A DNA stretch of 36,108 bases from positions 1 to 36,108 of the forward strand of contig JAYVGI010000232.1 of NCBI GenBank assembly GCA_043772355.1. The letters run 5' to 3'. Position numbers and translations under genes: made by a program. Below, one piece after another: positions 28,714 through 36,108 of this stretch. The notes under the pieces are model-generated. The model was not told the origin of the DNA. It was given only the letters and a program-made list of their open reading frames with translations, and ran no database searches. The stretch is from JAAFIP01 sp043772355 (GTDB lineage Bacteria > Pseudomonadota > Gammaproteobacteria > Burkholderiales > Burkholderiaceae_C). The stretch's first letter is position 1. The number at the start of each line of letters is the position of its first letter.

Positions 28714-30309
28714 ATGGCCCTGCACACACCCTCCCATCCCACGCAGCGCGCCGCCTTAATGGCGCAGCTTGCCGATGCGCGCACGTACGACGTGGCCATC
28801 ATCGGCGGCGGTGCTACCGGCCTGGGCGTGGCGCTAGACGCTGCAGCGCGGGGTTTTAGCGTGGTGCTGTTGGAGAGCCACGACTTTGCCAAAGGCACCT
28901 CTTCACGCGCCACAAAATTAGTGCATGGCGGTGTGCGCTATTTGGCGCAAGGCAATGTCAGCCTGGTACGCGAGGCATTGCACGAGCGCACCACCTTGCT
29001 GTCCAACGCACCGCACCTGGCGCAACCCCTGCCCTTTGTGATGCCGTCTTACCACTGGTGGGAAACGCCCTTTTACGGCGTGGGTTTGAAAATGTACGAC
29101 TTGCTGGCAGGCAAGGCGGGCATTGGCCCTACCGAATTTTTAAGCAAAAGCCGCACACTTGAGCTGCTGCCCACCGCCAAACCCGCAGGCCTAACAGGCG
29201 GCGTGAAATACTGGGACGGCCAGTTTGACGATGCCCGCCTGGCCTTGGCTTTGGCCAAAACTGCGGTGCGCCAAGGCGCGCTGCTGGTCAACTATTGCGC
29301 TGCCAAACAACTGACGCATGAGGGCGGTAAAGTCACCGGCCTCACAGTGCAAGACCGCGAAACCGACAAGCTCTACGCCATCAAAGCGCGCTGCGTGATC
29401 AACGCCGCCGGCGTGTGGGTAGACGAGTTTCGCCAACAAGACGGCCAGAGCATGCAACGCCCGGTCAAGGCCATGGTGGCCCCCAGCCAAGGCGTGCACA
29501 TCGTCATTGACCGCGAGTTTTTCCCGGGCGACCACGCCCTGCTGGTACCCAAAACGCAGGACGGGCGCGTGCTGTTTGCCGTACCCTGGCTGGGCAAAGT
29601 CATCTTGGGCACCACCGACACGCCGCGCAACGACTTGGCCCGCGAGCCCACGCCGTTTGCCGAAGAAGTGCAGTTTATATTGAGCGAGGCAGCCAAGTAC
29701 TTCACCCGCGCGCCGCAGCGCAGCGATGTGAAATCGATTTGGGTAGGCCTGCGCCCGTTAGTCAAGCCGCAAGACGACGACGGCGGCAACACCAAAGCAC
29801 TGAGCCGCGAGCACACCATTTTGGTCAGCAAGTCGGGCCTGCTCACGGTAACAGGCGGCAAGTGGACGACCTACCGCGCCATGGCCGAAGACGTGATGAC
29901 CCATGCCTTTGAGGCCCAGTTGCTGGAGGCCAAAAAAGGCGGCGTGACCGTGCACCTGCCCCTGGTAGGCGCGCAACCCACCAGCACCCGCGTAAGCGCC
30001 CCGCCCGGCTTGCACCTGTACGGCAGCGAGGCCAGCACGGTGCAGAGCCTGCCCGGTGCCAAGCACGAACTGGGTGGTGCGGGGGTAAGTGGTTTGATCG
30101 AATCGATGGTACGTTTTGCAGCGCGCTATGAATATGCCCGCACGGTAGAAGATGTGCTGGCCCGCCGCTCGCGTCTGCTGTTTTTAGATGCCCGTTTGGC
30201 GGCTAGATTGGCCTCTGAGGTGGCCGCTATCTTGCAGGAAGAGACGCAGATGGATCCGCACCTGGATGCCTTCATGGCGCTGGCGGCGCAGTACACGCGG
30301 TTGCCTTGA
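28714..30309 (+). CDS. glpD: Aerobic glycerol-3-phosphate dehydrogenase (FAD)
   Basis: This 531-residue flavoenzyme oxidises sn-glycerol 3-phosphate to dihydroxyacetone phosphate, passing electrons to quinone at the inner membrane. It has the FAD Rossmann motif VAIIGGGATGLGVALDAAARG (about 27-47), the GlpD signature GTSSRATKLVHGGVRYL, FVMPSYHWWE, INAAGVWVDEF, ILGTTDTPRND, and the VTGGKWTTYRAMAEDV strand. A C-terminal helical domain follows, with DVLARRSRLLFLDARLA. It completes the route transporter, GlpK, GlpD. The ATG at 28714 is the first in frame and gives normal length. Confidence 0.95.
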   Translation: MALHTPSHPTQRAALMAQLADARTYDVAIIGGGATGLGVALDAAARGFSVVLLESHDFAKGTSSRATKLVHGGVRYLAQGNVSLVREALHERTTLLSNAPHLAQPLPFVMPSYHWWETPFYGVGLKMYDLLAGKAGIGPTEFLSKSRTLELLPTAKPAGLTGGVKYWDGQFDDARLALALAKTAVRQGALLVNYCAAKQLTHEGGKVTGLTVQDRETDKLYAIKARCVINAAGVWVDEFRQQDGQSMQRPVKAMVAPSQGVHIVIDREFFPGDHALLVPKTQDGRVLFAVPWLGKVILGTTDTPRNDLAREPTPFAEEVQFILSEAAKYFTRAPQRSDVKSIWVGLRPLVKPQDDDGGNTKALSREHTILVSKSGLLTVTGGKWTTYRAMAEDVMTHAFEAQLLEAKKGGVTVHLPLVGAQPTSTRVSAPPGLHLYGSEASTVQSLPGAKHELGGAGVSGLIESMVRFAARYEYARTVEDVLARRSRLLFLDARLAARLASEVAAILQEETQMDPHLDAFMALAAQYTRLP

Positions 30310-30362
30310 ACGGCTGGGCTTGTACTGGATCGGGTCGGCGACGCACTTAGCTTTGCACGGGA

Positions 30363-30878
30363 TCAGGCCTTCTCAGCTAGCAACTGCGTAATCAGTAACC
30401 CCATCGCCGCAAAATCTGGCGTGCCCACATAGCGCTTGACAATATCGCCGCGCTTGTTGACGAGGTAGGTGGTGGGCGTAAGCTTCACATCCCCCCAAGC
30501 CTTGGCCACCGCGCCCGTGTTGTCGATGGCCACCTTGAAGGGTAGCTTGCGGGTTTGCGCGAAATTCACCACATAGCTGGGTGGGTCATAGCTCATGGCC
30601 ACGGCCACGGCATCGAAGCCTTGGGCGCTGAACTGGTTGTACGTGGCGATCACTTGCGGCATTTCGGCTACGCAGGTGGTGCAGCTGGTGGCCCAAAAGT
30701 TCACCAAAGTGACCTTGCCTTTCATGGCACTGGTACTGTGTTTAGTGCCATCAAGCAACACCATGGTCGACTCTGGCGCTGGCCCCGTGAACTCCGACAC
30801 ATTGCTACAGGATGACAGCATCAACCCGATTGCCAAGCAAGCAGAAACTAGGGCAAGATAGCGACTCTTATTTATCAT
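30363..30878 (-). CDS. TlpA/ResA-type thioredoxin-like lipoprotein
   Basis: This protein of about 171 residues starts with a lipoprotein signal (ALVSACLAIGLMLSSCS, lipobox LSSC). A thioredoxin fold follows: GKVTLVNFWATSCTTCVAEMPQ with the redox CTTC, then KLTPTTYLVNKRGDIVKRYVG with the cis-Pro. It probably reduces disulfides outside the cytoplasm, for example in cytochrome c maturation or as a general reductant, but the partner is not indicated. I chose the ATG at 30878 to give a compact signal peptide; starts at 30890 or 30893 would overlap the divergent DUF4197 start, and the frame is open to 30953. Confidence 0.85.
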   Translation of the reverse strand: MINKSRYLALVSACLAIGLMLSSCSNVSEFTGPAPESTMVLLDGTKHSTSAMKGKVTLVNFWATSCTTCVAEMPQVIATYNQFSAQGFDAVAVAMSYDPPSYVVNFAQTRKLPFKVAIDNTGAVAKAWGDVKLTPTTYLVNKRGDIVKRYVGTPDFAAMGLLITQLLAEKA

Positions 30879-30891
30879 AGCGAGGTTCATC

Positions 30892-31596
30892 ATGGATCGT
30901 AGACAGTTTAACCATATTGGCACATCCTCCGTGGCATTGTTGATCACCGCCACCTACGAGCACGCCTACGCGCTCTCCTTGGGTGACCTCAGCAACGCCG
31001 ACGCCAGCTCCGGCGTGAAAGCGGCTCTTGAAAAAGGCGCTTTGGCGGCCATTGGCATCTTGGGCAAAACAGATGGATTCCTGGGCAACGAAAAAGTTCG
31101 CATTCCATTGCCCGGCTATCTGGAAGATGCCGGTAAATTCATGAAGCGCCTGGGCCAAGGCAAGCGCGTGGACGAGCTGGTCACCTCGATGAACCGGGGC
31201 GCAGAGCAAGCCATGCCCATGGCGAAAAACTTGCTGGTCTCCACCGTCAAGGCCATGAGCGTGGGCGATGCTAAAAACATCCTCACTGGCGGCGACACCT
31301 CGGTCACCACCTTCTTCGCCGAAAAAACCCGTACCCCCTTGGACATCGAGTTTTTGCCCATCGTCACCAAAGCCACGGAAAAAGTGGGCTTGGCAGAGAA
31401 ATACAACAGCTTTGGCGGCAAAGCTGCCAGCCTCGGCTTGGTGAAAAAAGAAGACGCCAACATCCAGCAGTACGTGACCGGCAAAGCCCTGGACGGCCTG
31501 TACTTGGTCATCGGCGAAGAAGAGAAGAAAATCCGCCAAGATCCGATTGGTACGGGCAGCGATATTTTGCGCAAAGTATTTGGTTCTTTAAAGTAA
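30892..31596 (+). CDS. DUF4197 family protein
   Basis: This 234-residue protein belongs to the DUF4197 family by its pattern ASSGVKAALEKGA, DGFLGNEKVRIPLP, MNRGAEQAMPMAKNLLVSTVKAMSVGDAKNILTGGDTSVTTFF, TPLDIEF and YVTGKALDGLYLVIGEEEKKIRQDP. The family is exported and its function is unknown. The N-terminus (MDRRQF, then a weakly hydrophobic segment) may be a Tat-like or poor Sec signal. It is divergent from the TlpA-like gene, with 13 bases between the chosen starts. The last 31 codons and 85 bases beyond the stop are repeated at 32698-32876. Confidence 0.85.
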   Translation: MDRRQFNHIGTSSVALLITATYEHAYALSLGDLSNADASSGVKAALEKGALAAIGILGKTDGFLGNEKVRIPLPGYLEDAGKFMKRLGQGKRVDELVTSMNRGAEQAMPMAKNLLVSTVKAMSVGDAKNILTGGDTSVTTFFAEKTRTPLDIEFLPIVTKATEKVGLAEKYNSFGGKAASLGLVKKEDANIQQYVTGKALDGLYLVIGEEEKKIRQDPIGTGSDILRKVFGSLK

Positions 31597-31656
31597 CGCT
31601 GATTGCGCTTTTGATTGACTAGTTTGGTCATTTTGCGCATGCCGTTGGGGGATTGC

Positions 31657-31830
31657 GCATCTGCCTTGGTCACATTGCGGCGATTGAGGAAGTTGCTTTT
31701 GTGCAAAAAACTACGAAAACACGCGCGAATTTCGGTAGTAGTTCGACTAACTTTTGCACCGCGCGCCTTTCTCCATTTTTTGCATCACAACCACGCTCAA
31801 TCACCGCTTGCGAGGTTTTGTAGCGCGCCC
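31657..31830 (+). repeat. R3 repeat, copy b
   Basis: It starts GCATCTGCCTTGGTCACATT and includes ACGAAAACACGCGCGAAT, TTTTGCACCGCGCGCCTTTC and ATCACCGCTTGCG. It aligns with copy a (18463-18640) over its whole length, with many substitutions and almost no gaps. Confidence 0.75.
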
Positions 31831-31869
31831 TGATTCGCCGACGAGAGCAAATGCGGTTCGAGAGCAAAT

Positions 31870-31944
31870 GGGGTCAGATCAAAATTCAGGACAACCATCC
31901 ATTCGGAGCGCACTACGCCACAACGAAATTTTGCTCTGCCCCCC
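31870..31944 (+). repeat. GGGGTCAG element, left copy
   Basis: A 75-base unit starts GGGGTCAGATCAAAATT and ends AAATTTTGCTCTGCCCC, so its ends are inverted copies of each other. The same unit occurs inverted at 32539-32613 with few differences. Terminal GGGGTCAGA boxes resemble the REP-type sites I associate with REP-associated tyrosine transposases; no such transposase is in the window. Confidence 0.65.
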
Positions 31945-32135
31945 CCCTTTGCGTAGTCTCCGGCGACTACCCTGCTCGGCAACCCAGCCACTCTCTAAAT
32001 AGTAGCACTCCATCTAATAAACTCATTGGGGTACATGGGGAAACGATTCCAAACGAGTATATTGGAGGCAATTTAGCCGCGTTATGCCGCCAAGCTGCCA
32101 AGCTGACCGCAGGCAGAGCCTTCAGGTCAAAATAG

Positions 32136-32186
32136 GCACTATGTATTTCGTAGCTGCTTTCGCAATATGCTAGATGGCTACAGCCT
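32136..32186 (-). repeat. R1 repeat, left-arm copy of palindrome 2
   Basis: On the minus strand, GGCTGTAGCCATCTAGCATA is followed by TTGCGAAAGCAGCTACGAAA and TACATAG. It is well conserved. Confidence 0.8.
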
Positions 32187-32300
32187 GATAGCCACCTAAA
32201 AAATAGCTCCCAAAGCGCCGTATGCGCGGTCTTCAAGCGGTTTTCGAGCTTCCACACACTCCAAAACGGTGATTTCAACCGATTTTTTAGGTGCTCATTA

Positions 32301-32349
32301 GGCTGTAGCCTCCTAGAATATTGCGGAAGTAGCTACGCAATACATAGCG
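32301..32349 (+). repeat. R1 repeat, right-arm copy of palindrome 2
   Basis: GGCTGTAGCCTCCTAGAATA, TTGCGGAAGTAGCTACGCAA and TACATAGCG match the R1 consensus closely. Confidence 0.8.
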
Positions 32350-32538
32350 TGTAGATTATCCTTGGGAGCCGGTTGTCGTCGCCAAACGGGTCAAAAAGGC
32401 GGCTGGGCACGCCAGAAGGTGAAAACTGATGAATTTGCATCGTTATCCTTTGTACCTCACTGATTTTATTAGATAGAGTGCTACTATTTTATGAGTGACT
32501 GTGTACGCAAGCCATGTAATCGCCGGAGCCTGCGCAAA

Positions 32539-32613
32539 GGGGGTCAGAGCAAAATTTCGTTGTGGTGTTGCGCGCTCCGAATGGATGGTTGTCCTGAATT
32601 TTGATCTGACCCC
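32539..32613 (-). repeat. GGGGTCAG element, right copy (inverted)
   Basis: Read on the minus strand it begins GGGGTCAGATCAAAATTCAG and ends AATTTTGCTCTGACCCC, nearly identical to the left copy. Here both terminal boxes are intact. Confidence 0.65.
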
Positions 32614-32697
32614 ATTTGCTTTCCCGCACACGCTCTGCCACGAGGCAGGTATCATGATGGATACCACCTAGTCCAGAAGCTGCCGATGCGCCAAACC

Positions 32698-32791
32698 CTT
32701 GGTGATCGGTGAAGAAGAAAAGAAAATTCGCCAAGATCCGATTGGTACGGGCAGCGATATTTTGCGCAAAGTATTTGGTTCTTTAAAGTAA
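32698..32791 (+). pseudogene. 3' fragment of a second DUF4197 gene
   Basis: The last 30 codons of the DUF4197 gene (LVIGEEEKKIRQDPIGTGSD, then ILRKVFGSLK and TAA) are repeated here with nothing of the gene before them. All four differences I see in the codons (GTC/GTG, GGC/GGT, GAG/GAA, ATC/ATT) are synonymous. The following 85 bases, up to 32876, are also duplicated. This suggests a former full-length tandem paralogue whose front was lost to the repeat elements. Confidence 0.75.
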
Positions 32792-32913
32792 CTCTGATTG
32801 CGCTTTTGATTGACTAGTTTGGTCATTTTGCGCACGCTGTTGGGGGATTGCGCATCTGCCTTGGTCACATTGCGGCCACGCTACGTAAGCCAGGCCCGTC
32901 ATCTTCAAACAGG

Positions 32914-34773
32914 CTATGCCGCTGTACCCAACCCGCGCACCAACCAATCCCGCGTCAGCGCCGGGTCTATCACCGCGTCAATCTCCAGCGTAGCGGCCAT
33001 GTTGAGTGCATGGCCTGCGGTGTATTGGTCGTCTACCAACTTTTGGTACAGGGCATCGCGCGCCGCGTCGCTGGGCTGCGCGGCCAGCTCTTTGGCGTAG
33101 CCTAGCTTGACGGCACCTTCCAAACCCATAGCACCAAACTCGCCGCTGGGCCAGGCTACGGTGAACACCGGGGCGTGGAAGCCGCCTGCGGTCATGGCCA
33201 TGGCGCCCAGGCCGTAGCCTTTGCGCAGCACGATGGCGAAAAACGGGACTTTGAGCTGGGCTGCGGCCAGAAACATGGCGCTGGCGCGGCGCACCTGGGC
33301 GGTTTGCTCGGTGTCCGGGCCGACCATGAAGCCGGGGGTGTCTACCAGTGACACCAGCGGCCAGCCCTGCACGTTGCAAAGGCGCATGAAGTGCACGGCT
33401 TTGTCTGCGGCCTCGGCATCTATCGCGCCGCCCAGGTGCTGGTTGTTGTTAGCCAATATCCCCACCGTGCGGCCCGCCACGCGCGCCAGTGCGGTGACGA
33501 TGCCTTTGCCAAAGCCAGCGCGCAGCTCCAGCACGCTGGCTTCGTCTGCCAGCGCGTGCATGACCGTGCGCACGTCGTAGGTGCGCAGGCGGTTTTCTGG
33601 CACGGCAGAGCGTAGCAGGGTTTGGTCGGCGTAGCGCCAAATGGGGTTCGAGGAGCCAGGAGGCCAGGTTACAGGGGTTGAGGAACCAGAAGGTGAGGCT
33701 ACAGGTGGTGGGCTTTCCGAATGGAAAAACCCCAAGTAGTGCTTGGCCGCGCGCACCGCCGCGGCTTCATCGTCCACCAGCACATCGATCACGCCATTGG
33801 CGCTTTGCACGCTGCTGGGGCCAATGGCTTCGGGCGCAAACTTGCCCAAGCCGCCGCCTTCCACCATAGCCGGGCCGCCCATGCCGATGTTGCTGTCACG
33901 GGTGGCGATAATCACATCGCAGCAGCCCAGCAGCGCGGCGTTGCCAGCAAAGCAGCGCCGTGCCGCTATGCCCACCACCGGCACCTGGCCGTGCAGGCGG
34001 GCGAAGCGGGCGAAGGTGCGCACATGCAGGCCCGCCACGATGGGCATGTCGGTGTCACCAGGCCTGCCACCACCGCCTTCGGCAAACAGCACCACGGGCA
34101 GCTTTTGCGCCAAGGCGATGTCGATCATGCGGTCGGTCTTTTGGTGGCTGCGCATGCCCTGTGTACCCGCCAACACGGTGGCATCGTAGGCCAGCACCGC
34201 GCAGGCGCGGCCTGCTACCGTGCCTATGCCGGTGATGATGCCGTCCGCCGGGGTGTTGGCCTGCAAGTCGTCTGCGCTGCGGCGCTGGGTTTGCGCAGCA
34301 ACCGCCAGCGCGCCGTATTCGATAAAGCTGCCTGCGTCCACCAGGTCGGCCACGTTTTCACGCGCGGTGCGTAGGCCCAAAGCGTGGCGTTTGACCACCG
34401 CTTCGGGGCGCTGGATGTCTAGAGTGAAGGCGTGCCGTGCCACTACCTTTTGCAAATCACTGCGCAGGTCATTTTGCTGGTTTAACGTCGATGTTGACCT
34501 GCTCTCAACAATCTTTTCGGCTTCTAGCCCTCTAGAATATTGCGGGAGCAGCTCCGACATTAATAGCGCTTGGTTTTCCGCTACCGCCTCGCCCACCTTG
34601 ACAAGAAGCTCGCGCACCACGCAGTCTTGCGCGGCCAGCACCTCGTGCTCCATCTTCATGGACTCTAAAACCAGCAGCACCTGGCCACGCAGCACCTGGG
34701 TGCCCACGGCGGGGAGTTGCACAACAATGGCGGCGAGGGGGCTTAAGGTTTGCATGCCTACAATGGTATCCAT
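32914..34773 (-). CDS. Biotinyl-domain/acyl-CoA carboxyltransferase fusion
   Basis: The first 70 of 619 residues are a biotin carboxyl carrier domain with the biotinylation motif LESMKMEH (Lys40). The rest is a two-half carboxyltransferase of the PccB/AccD-A type: ADGIITGIGTVAGR, GGGGRPGDTDMPI, GGPAMVEGGGLGKF in the N-half; RTVGILANNNQHLGGAIDAEAADKAVHFMRLC, LVDTPGFMVGP, KGYGLGAMAM and AWPSGEFGAMG in the C-half. It should transfer carboxyl groups from biotin to an acyl-CoA; no biotin carboxylase subunit is in the window. Two low-complexity insertions keep the frame: an R1 copy in the linker (about residues 70-86) and a tandem 31/30-base repeat (about residues 357-377). Confidence 0.88.
   Translation of the reverse strand: MDTIVGMQTLSPLAAIVVQLPAVGTQVLRGQVLLVLESMKMEHEVLAAQDCVVRELLVKVGEAVAENQALLMSELLPQYSRGLEAEKIVESRSTSTLNQQNDLRSDLQKVVARHAFTLDIQRPEAVVKRHALGLRTARENVADLVDAGSFIEYGALAVAAQTQRRSADDLQANTPADGIITGIGTVAGRACAVLAYDATVLAGTQGMRSHQKTDRMIDIALAQKLPVVLFAEGGGGRPGDTDMPIVAGLHVRTFARFARLHGQVPVVGIAARRCFAGNAALLGCCDVIIATRDSNIGMGGPAMVEGGGLGKFAPEAIGPSSVQSANGVIDVLVDDEAAAVRAAKHYLGFFHSESPPPVASPSGSSTPVTWPPGSSNPIWRYADQTLLRSAVPENRLRTYDVRTVMHALADEASVLELRAGFGKGIVTALARVAGRTVGILANNNQHLGGAIDAEAADKAVHFMRLCNVQGWPLVSLVDTPGFMVGPDTEQTAQVRRASAMFLAAAQLKVPFFAIVLRKGYGLGAMAMTAGGFHAPVFTVAWPSGEFGAMGLEGAVKLGYAKELAAQPSDAARDALYQKLVDDQYTAGHALNMAATLEIDAVIDPALTRDWLVRGLGTAA
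33643..33703 (+). repeat. Tandem 31/30-base repeat inside the carboxyltransferase gene
   Basis: The two units both start GGGGTT, continue GAGGA(G/A)CCAG(G/A)AGG and end GG(T/C)TACA. They translate, on the gene strand, as two copies of a V(A/T)xPxGSSxP peptide between the two carboxyltransferase halves. Confidence 0.65.
34520..34568 (+). repeat. R1 repeat, copy inside the carboxyltransferase gene
   Basis: GCTTCTAGCCCTCTAGAATA, TTGCGGGAGCAGCTCCGACA and TTAATAGCGC match R1. It is antisense to the gene, in the flexible linker after the biotinyl domain, and read as ALLMSELLPQYSRGLEA. Confidence 0.8.
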
Positions 34774-34814
34774 CTCACCCCGTACCTTTTTTATTTATTT
34801 GTGGAGCCTGTGCC

Positions 34815-36108
34815 ATGCCAACATCGCCACACCGTTTTCTACCTATTGCGCTAGCAGCCCTGTGGCTGGCTGGCTGCGCGACACAAGGCAGCTACGCACC
34901 CTTGCAGAGCCCACCGACCGCCACCGTCAAACTCACCGTGCTGCACACCAACGACCACCACGGCCGCTTCTGGAAAAACAACGACGGTGAATACGGCATG
35001 GCCGCCCGCAAGACCCTGCTGGACAGTGTGCGCGCCGAGGTCAAAGCCGCAGGCGGCCACACCCTGGTGCTGGACGGTGGCGACGTGAACACCGGCGTGC
35101 CCGAGAGCGACACGCAAGATGCCGAGCCGGACTTTAAAGGCATGAAGCTCTTGGGCTATGACGCGATGACCTTTGGCAACCATGAGTTTGACAAACCCAT
35201 CACCGTGCTGACCAAGCAAATTGCCTGGGCAGGCTTTCCCATGCTGTCGGCCAATATTTACAAAGACGGCAAACGCTTTGCCAAGCCCTACGAAGTGTTT
35301 GACCGAGGTGGTTTGAAAATCGCTGTCGTAGGCCTCACCACCGACGACTCAGCCAAGATGGTGGACCCCGCCAATATCGCAGGCGTGGAGTTTCGCAAGC
35401 CCGCCCGCGAGGCCGCCGCCCTCATGCCCGAGCTGAAAAGCCAAGCCCACGTCGTAATAGCCGCCACCCACATGGGCCACTACACGGGCGGCGCGCGCGG
35501 CGTGAACGCCGAGGGCGATGTGGAGATGGCGCGCGAGGTGAAGGGCTTTGATTTGATCGTGGGCGGTCACAGCCAAAACCCGGTGTGCATGCTCACCGAG
35601 CTCACCCGCAACGAGACCTACGAACCCGGCGGCCCCTGCCAACCCGACCGCCAAAACGGTGCCTGGATTGTGCAAGCCCACGAGTGGGGCAAGTATGTCG
35701 GCCGGGCAGACTTTGAATACGCAGGCAGCGAACTCAAGCTGATGAAGTATGAGTTGATTCCCATCAACCTGAAAAAAACCGTGAAAGCCGCAGACGGCAA
35801 AGACCAAAAAGTGTTTGCCACGCAAGAGATCAAAGAAGACCCGGCGACTTTGGAGTTTCTCAAGCCCTACCAAGACAAAGGCCGCGCCGCACTGGACGTG
35901 GTGGTGGGCCAGTCCGACGGCAAGCTGGAAGGCGACCGCGCAGTAGTGCGCGCCCAGCCCACCAACCTGGGCGTGTTCATTGCCAGCGTGATGCAGCAAC
36001 GCGCCAAGGCCGACCTGGCCATCATGAACGCAGGCGGCATCCGCGAGTCGCTGCCCGCAGGCGCGCTGACCTACAAAGACGTGATCAAAGTGCAGCCCTT
36101 TGGCAATA
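34815..36108 (+). CDS. 5'-nucleotidase/UshA-like metallophosphoesterase lipoprotein (3' end cut off)
   Basis: The frame is open from the ATG at 34815 to the window end (431 codons). A GGAG site lies upstream, and the gene diverges from the carboxyltransferase with only 41 bases between starts. The signal ends in a lipobox LAGC. The metallophosphoesterase domain shows TVLHTNDHHGRF (metal Asp and His), VLDGGDVNTG, MTFGNHEFDKP (the catalytic Asn-His), HMGHYTGG and IVGGHSQNP. The start of the 5'-nucleotidase C-terminal domain is seen as IMNAGGIRESLPAG near the end. It should hydrolyse extracytoplasmic nucleotides or similar phosphoesters. The substrate specificity domain is incomplete in this window. 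Confidence 0.9.
   Translation, partial: MPTSPHRFLPIALAALWLAGCATQGSYAPLQSPPTATVKLTVLHTNDHHGRFWKNNDGEYGMAARKTLLDSVRAEVKAAGGHTLVLDGGDVNTGVPESDTQDAEPDFKGMKLLGYDAMTFGNHEFDKPITVLTKQIAWAGFPMLSANIYKDGKRFAKPYEVFDRGGLKIAVVGLTTDDSAKMVDPANIAGVEFRKPAREAAALMPELKSQAHVVIAATHMGHYTGGARGVNAEGDVEMAREVKGFDLIVGGHSQNPVCMLTELTRNETYEPGGPCQPDRQNGAWIVQAHEWGKYVGRADFEYAGSELKLMKYELIPINLKKTVKAADGKDQKVFATQEIKEDPATLEFLKPYQDKGRAALDVVVGQSDGKLEGDRAVVRAQPTNLGVFIASVMQQRAKADLAIMNAGGIRESLPAGALTYKDVIKVQPFGN

Larger units (their letters stand above)
31988..32498. repeat. Large imperfect palindromic element, copy 2 (about 510 bp)
   Basis: The outer boxes CACTC...AGTAGCACTC(C/T)ATCTAATAAA (31988-32040 and, inverted, 32445-32498) enclose R1-type inner arms (32136-32208 and 32275-32349) about a centre near 32242. 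Box-to-arm distances are about 146 and 147 bases. The inner arms include GGCTACAGCCT(G/A)AT and ACCTAAAAAAT on both sides. The inverted GGGGTCAG copies at 31870-31944 and 32539-32613 share the same centre, so the symmetry extends to about 765 bases. No gene lies inside. Confidence 0.7.
31597..32913. other. 1.3-kb gene-free repeat hub between DUF4197 and the carboxyltransferase
   Basis: The interval is bounded by a 179-base direct repeat (31503-31681 and 32698-32876). It contains R3 copy b, the inverted GGGGTCAG pair and palindromic element 2. The short open frames here are repeat translations. No RNA gene or phage gene is recognised. Confidence 0.65.

Overview
The window looks like chromosome from a Comamonadaceae-type betaproteobacterium, with Rhodoferax or a close relative as my best guess. 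The basis is GC-rich codon use, an rpe-gph-trpE-trpG neighbourhood, a GlpSTPQUV glycerol ABC system and several short repeat families I associate with this group. This is inference from content, not a database match.

Layout. 1-1054: an AT-richer patch with the tail of an ISL3-type transposase and one small membrane-protein gene. 1055-6815: dbpA helicase, a catalase-like haem protein, a glycerophosphodiesterase lipoprotein, L-threonine aldolase and a LysE exporter. 6843-9982: trpG and trpE preceded by a Trp-rich leader peptide. A GxxExxY nuclease-fold gene flanked by 55-bp inverted repeats sits between trpE and trpG, and a gene-less version of the same inverted repeat lies just past trpG. 10116-18422: two tandem chalcone-isomerase-like secreted proteins, gph, rpe, an M48 peptidase/DUF898 membrane pair, a glutathione transferase, proC and a Tat-exported phytase-like esterase. 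18423-19895: a 1.5-kb repeat-filled gap. 19896-30309: a complete glycerol regulon, with glpR-glpK on one strand and, divergently, glpSTPQUV followed by glpD. 30363-36108: a TlpA-like lipoprotein, a DUF4197 protein, a second 1.3-kb repeat hub, a biotinyl-carboxyltransferase fusion and a 5'-nucleotidase lipoprotein cut by the window end.

The glycerol block is the clearest functional unit. GlpV captures glycerol, GlpP/Q with GlpS/T import it, GlpK phosphorylates it, GlpD oxidises glycerol 3-phosphate, and GlpR probably controls the divergent promoters.

The most unusual property is the density of dispersed repeats. A roughly 48-bp family (called R1 here) occurs at least 11 times, and four copies lie inside open reading frames without breaking them. 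A second family (R2) lies in frame in trpE and glpK, a REP-like palindrome lies in frame in ltaE, and a tandem pair lies in the carboxyltransferase. R1 also forms the inner arms of two related imperfect palindromes of about 515 bp (18778-19300 and 31988-32498). These, together with the TIR-bounded GxxExxY cassette in the trp operon, are the best candidates for undescribed mobile or structural elements.
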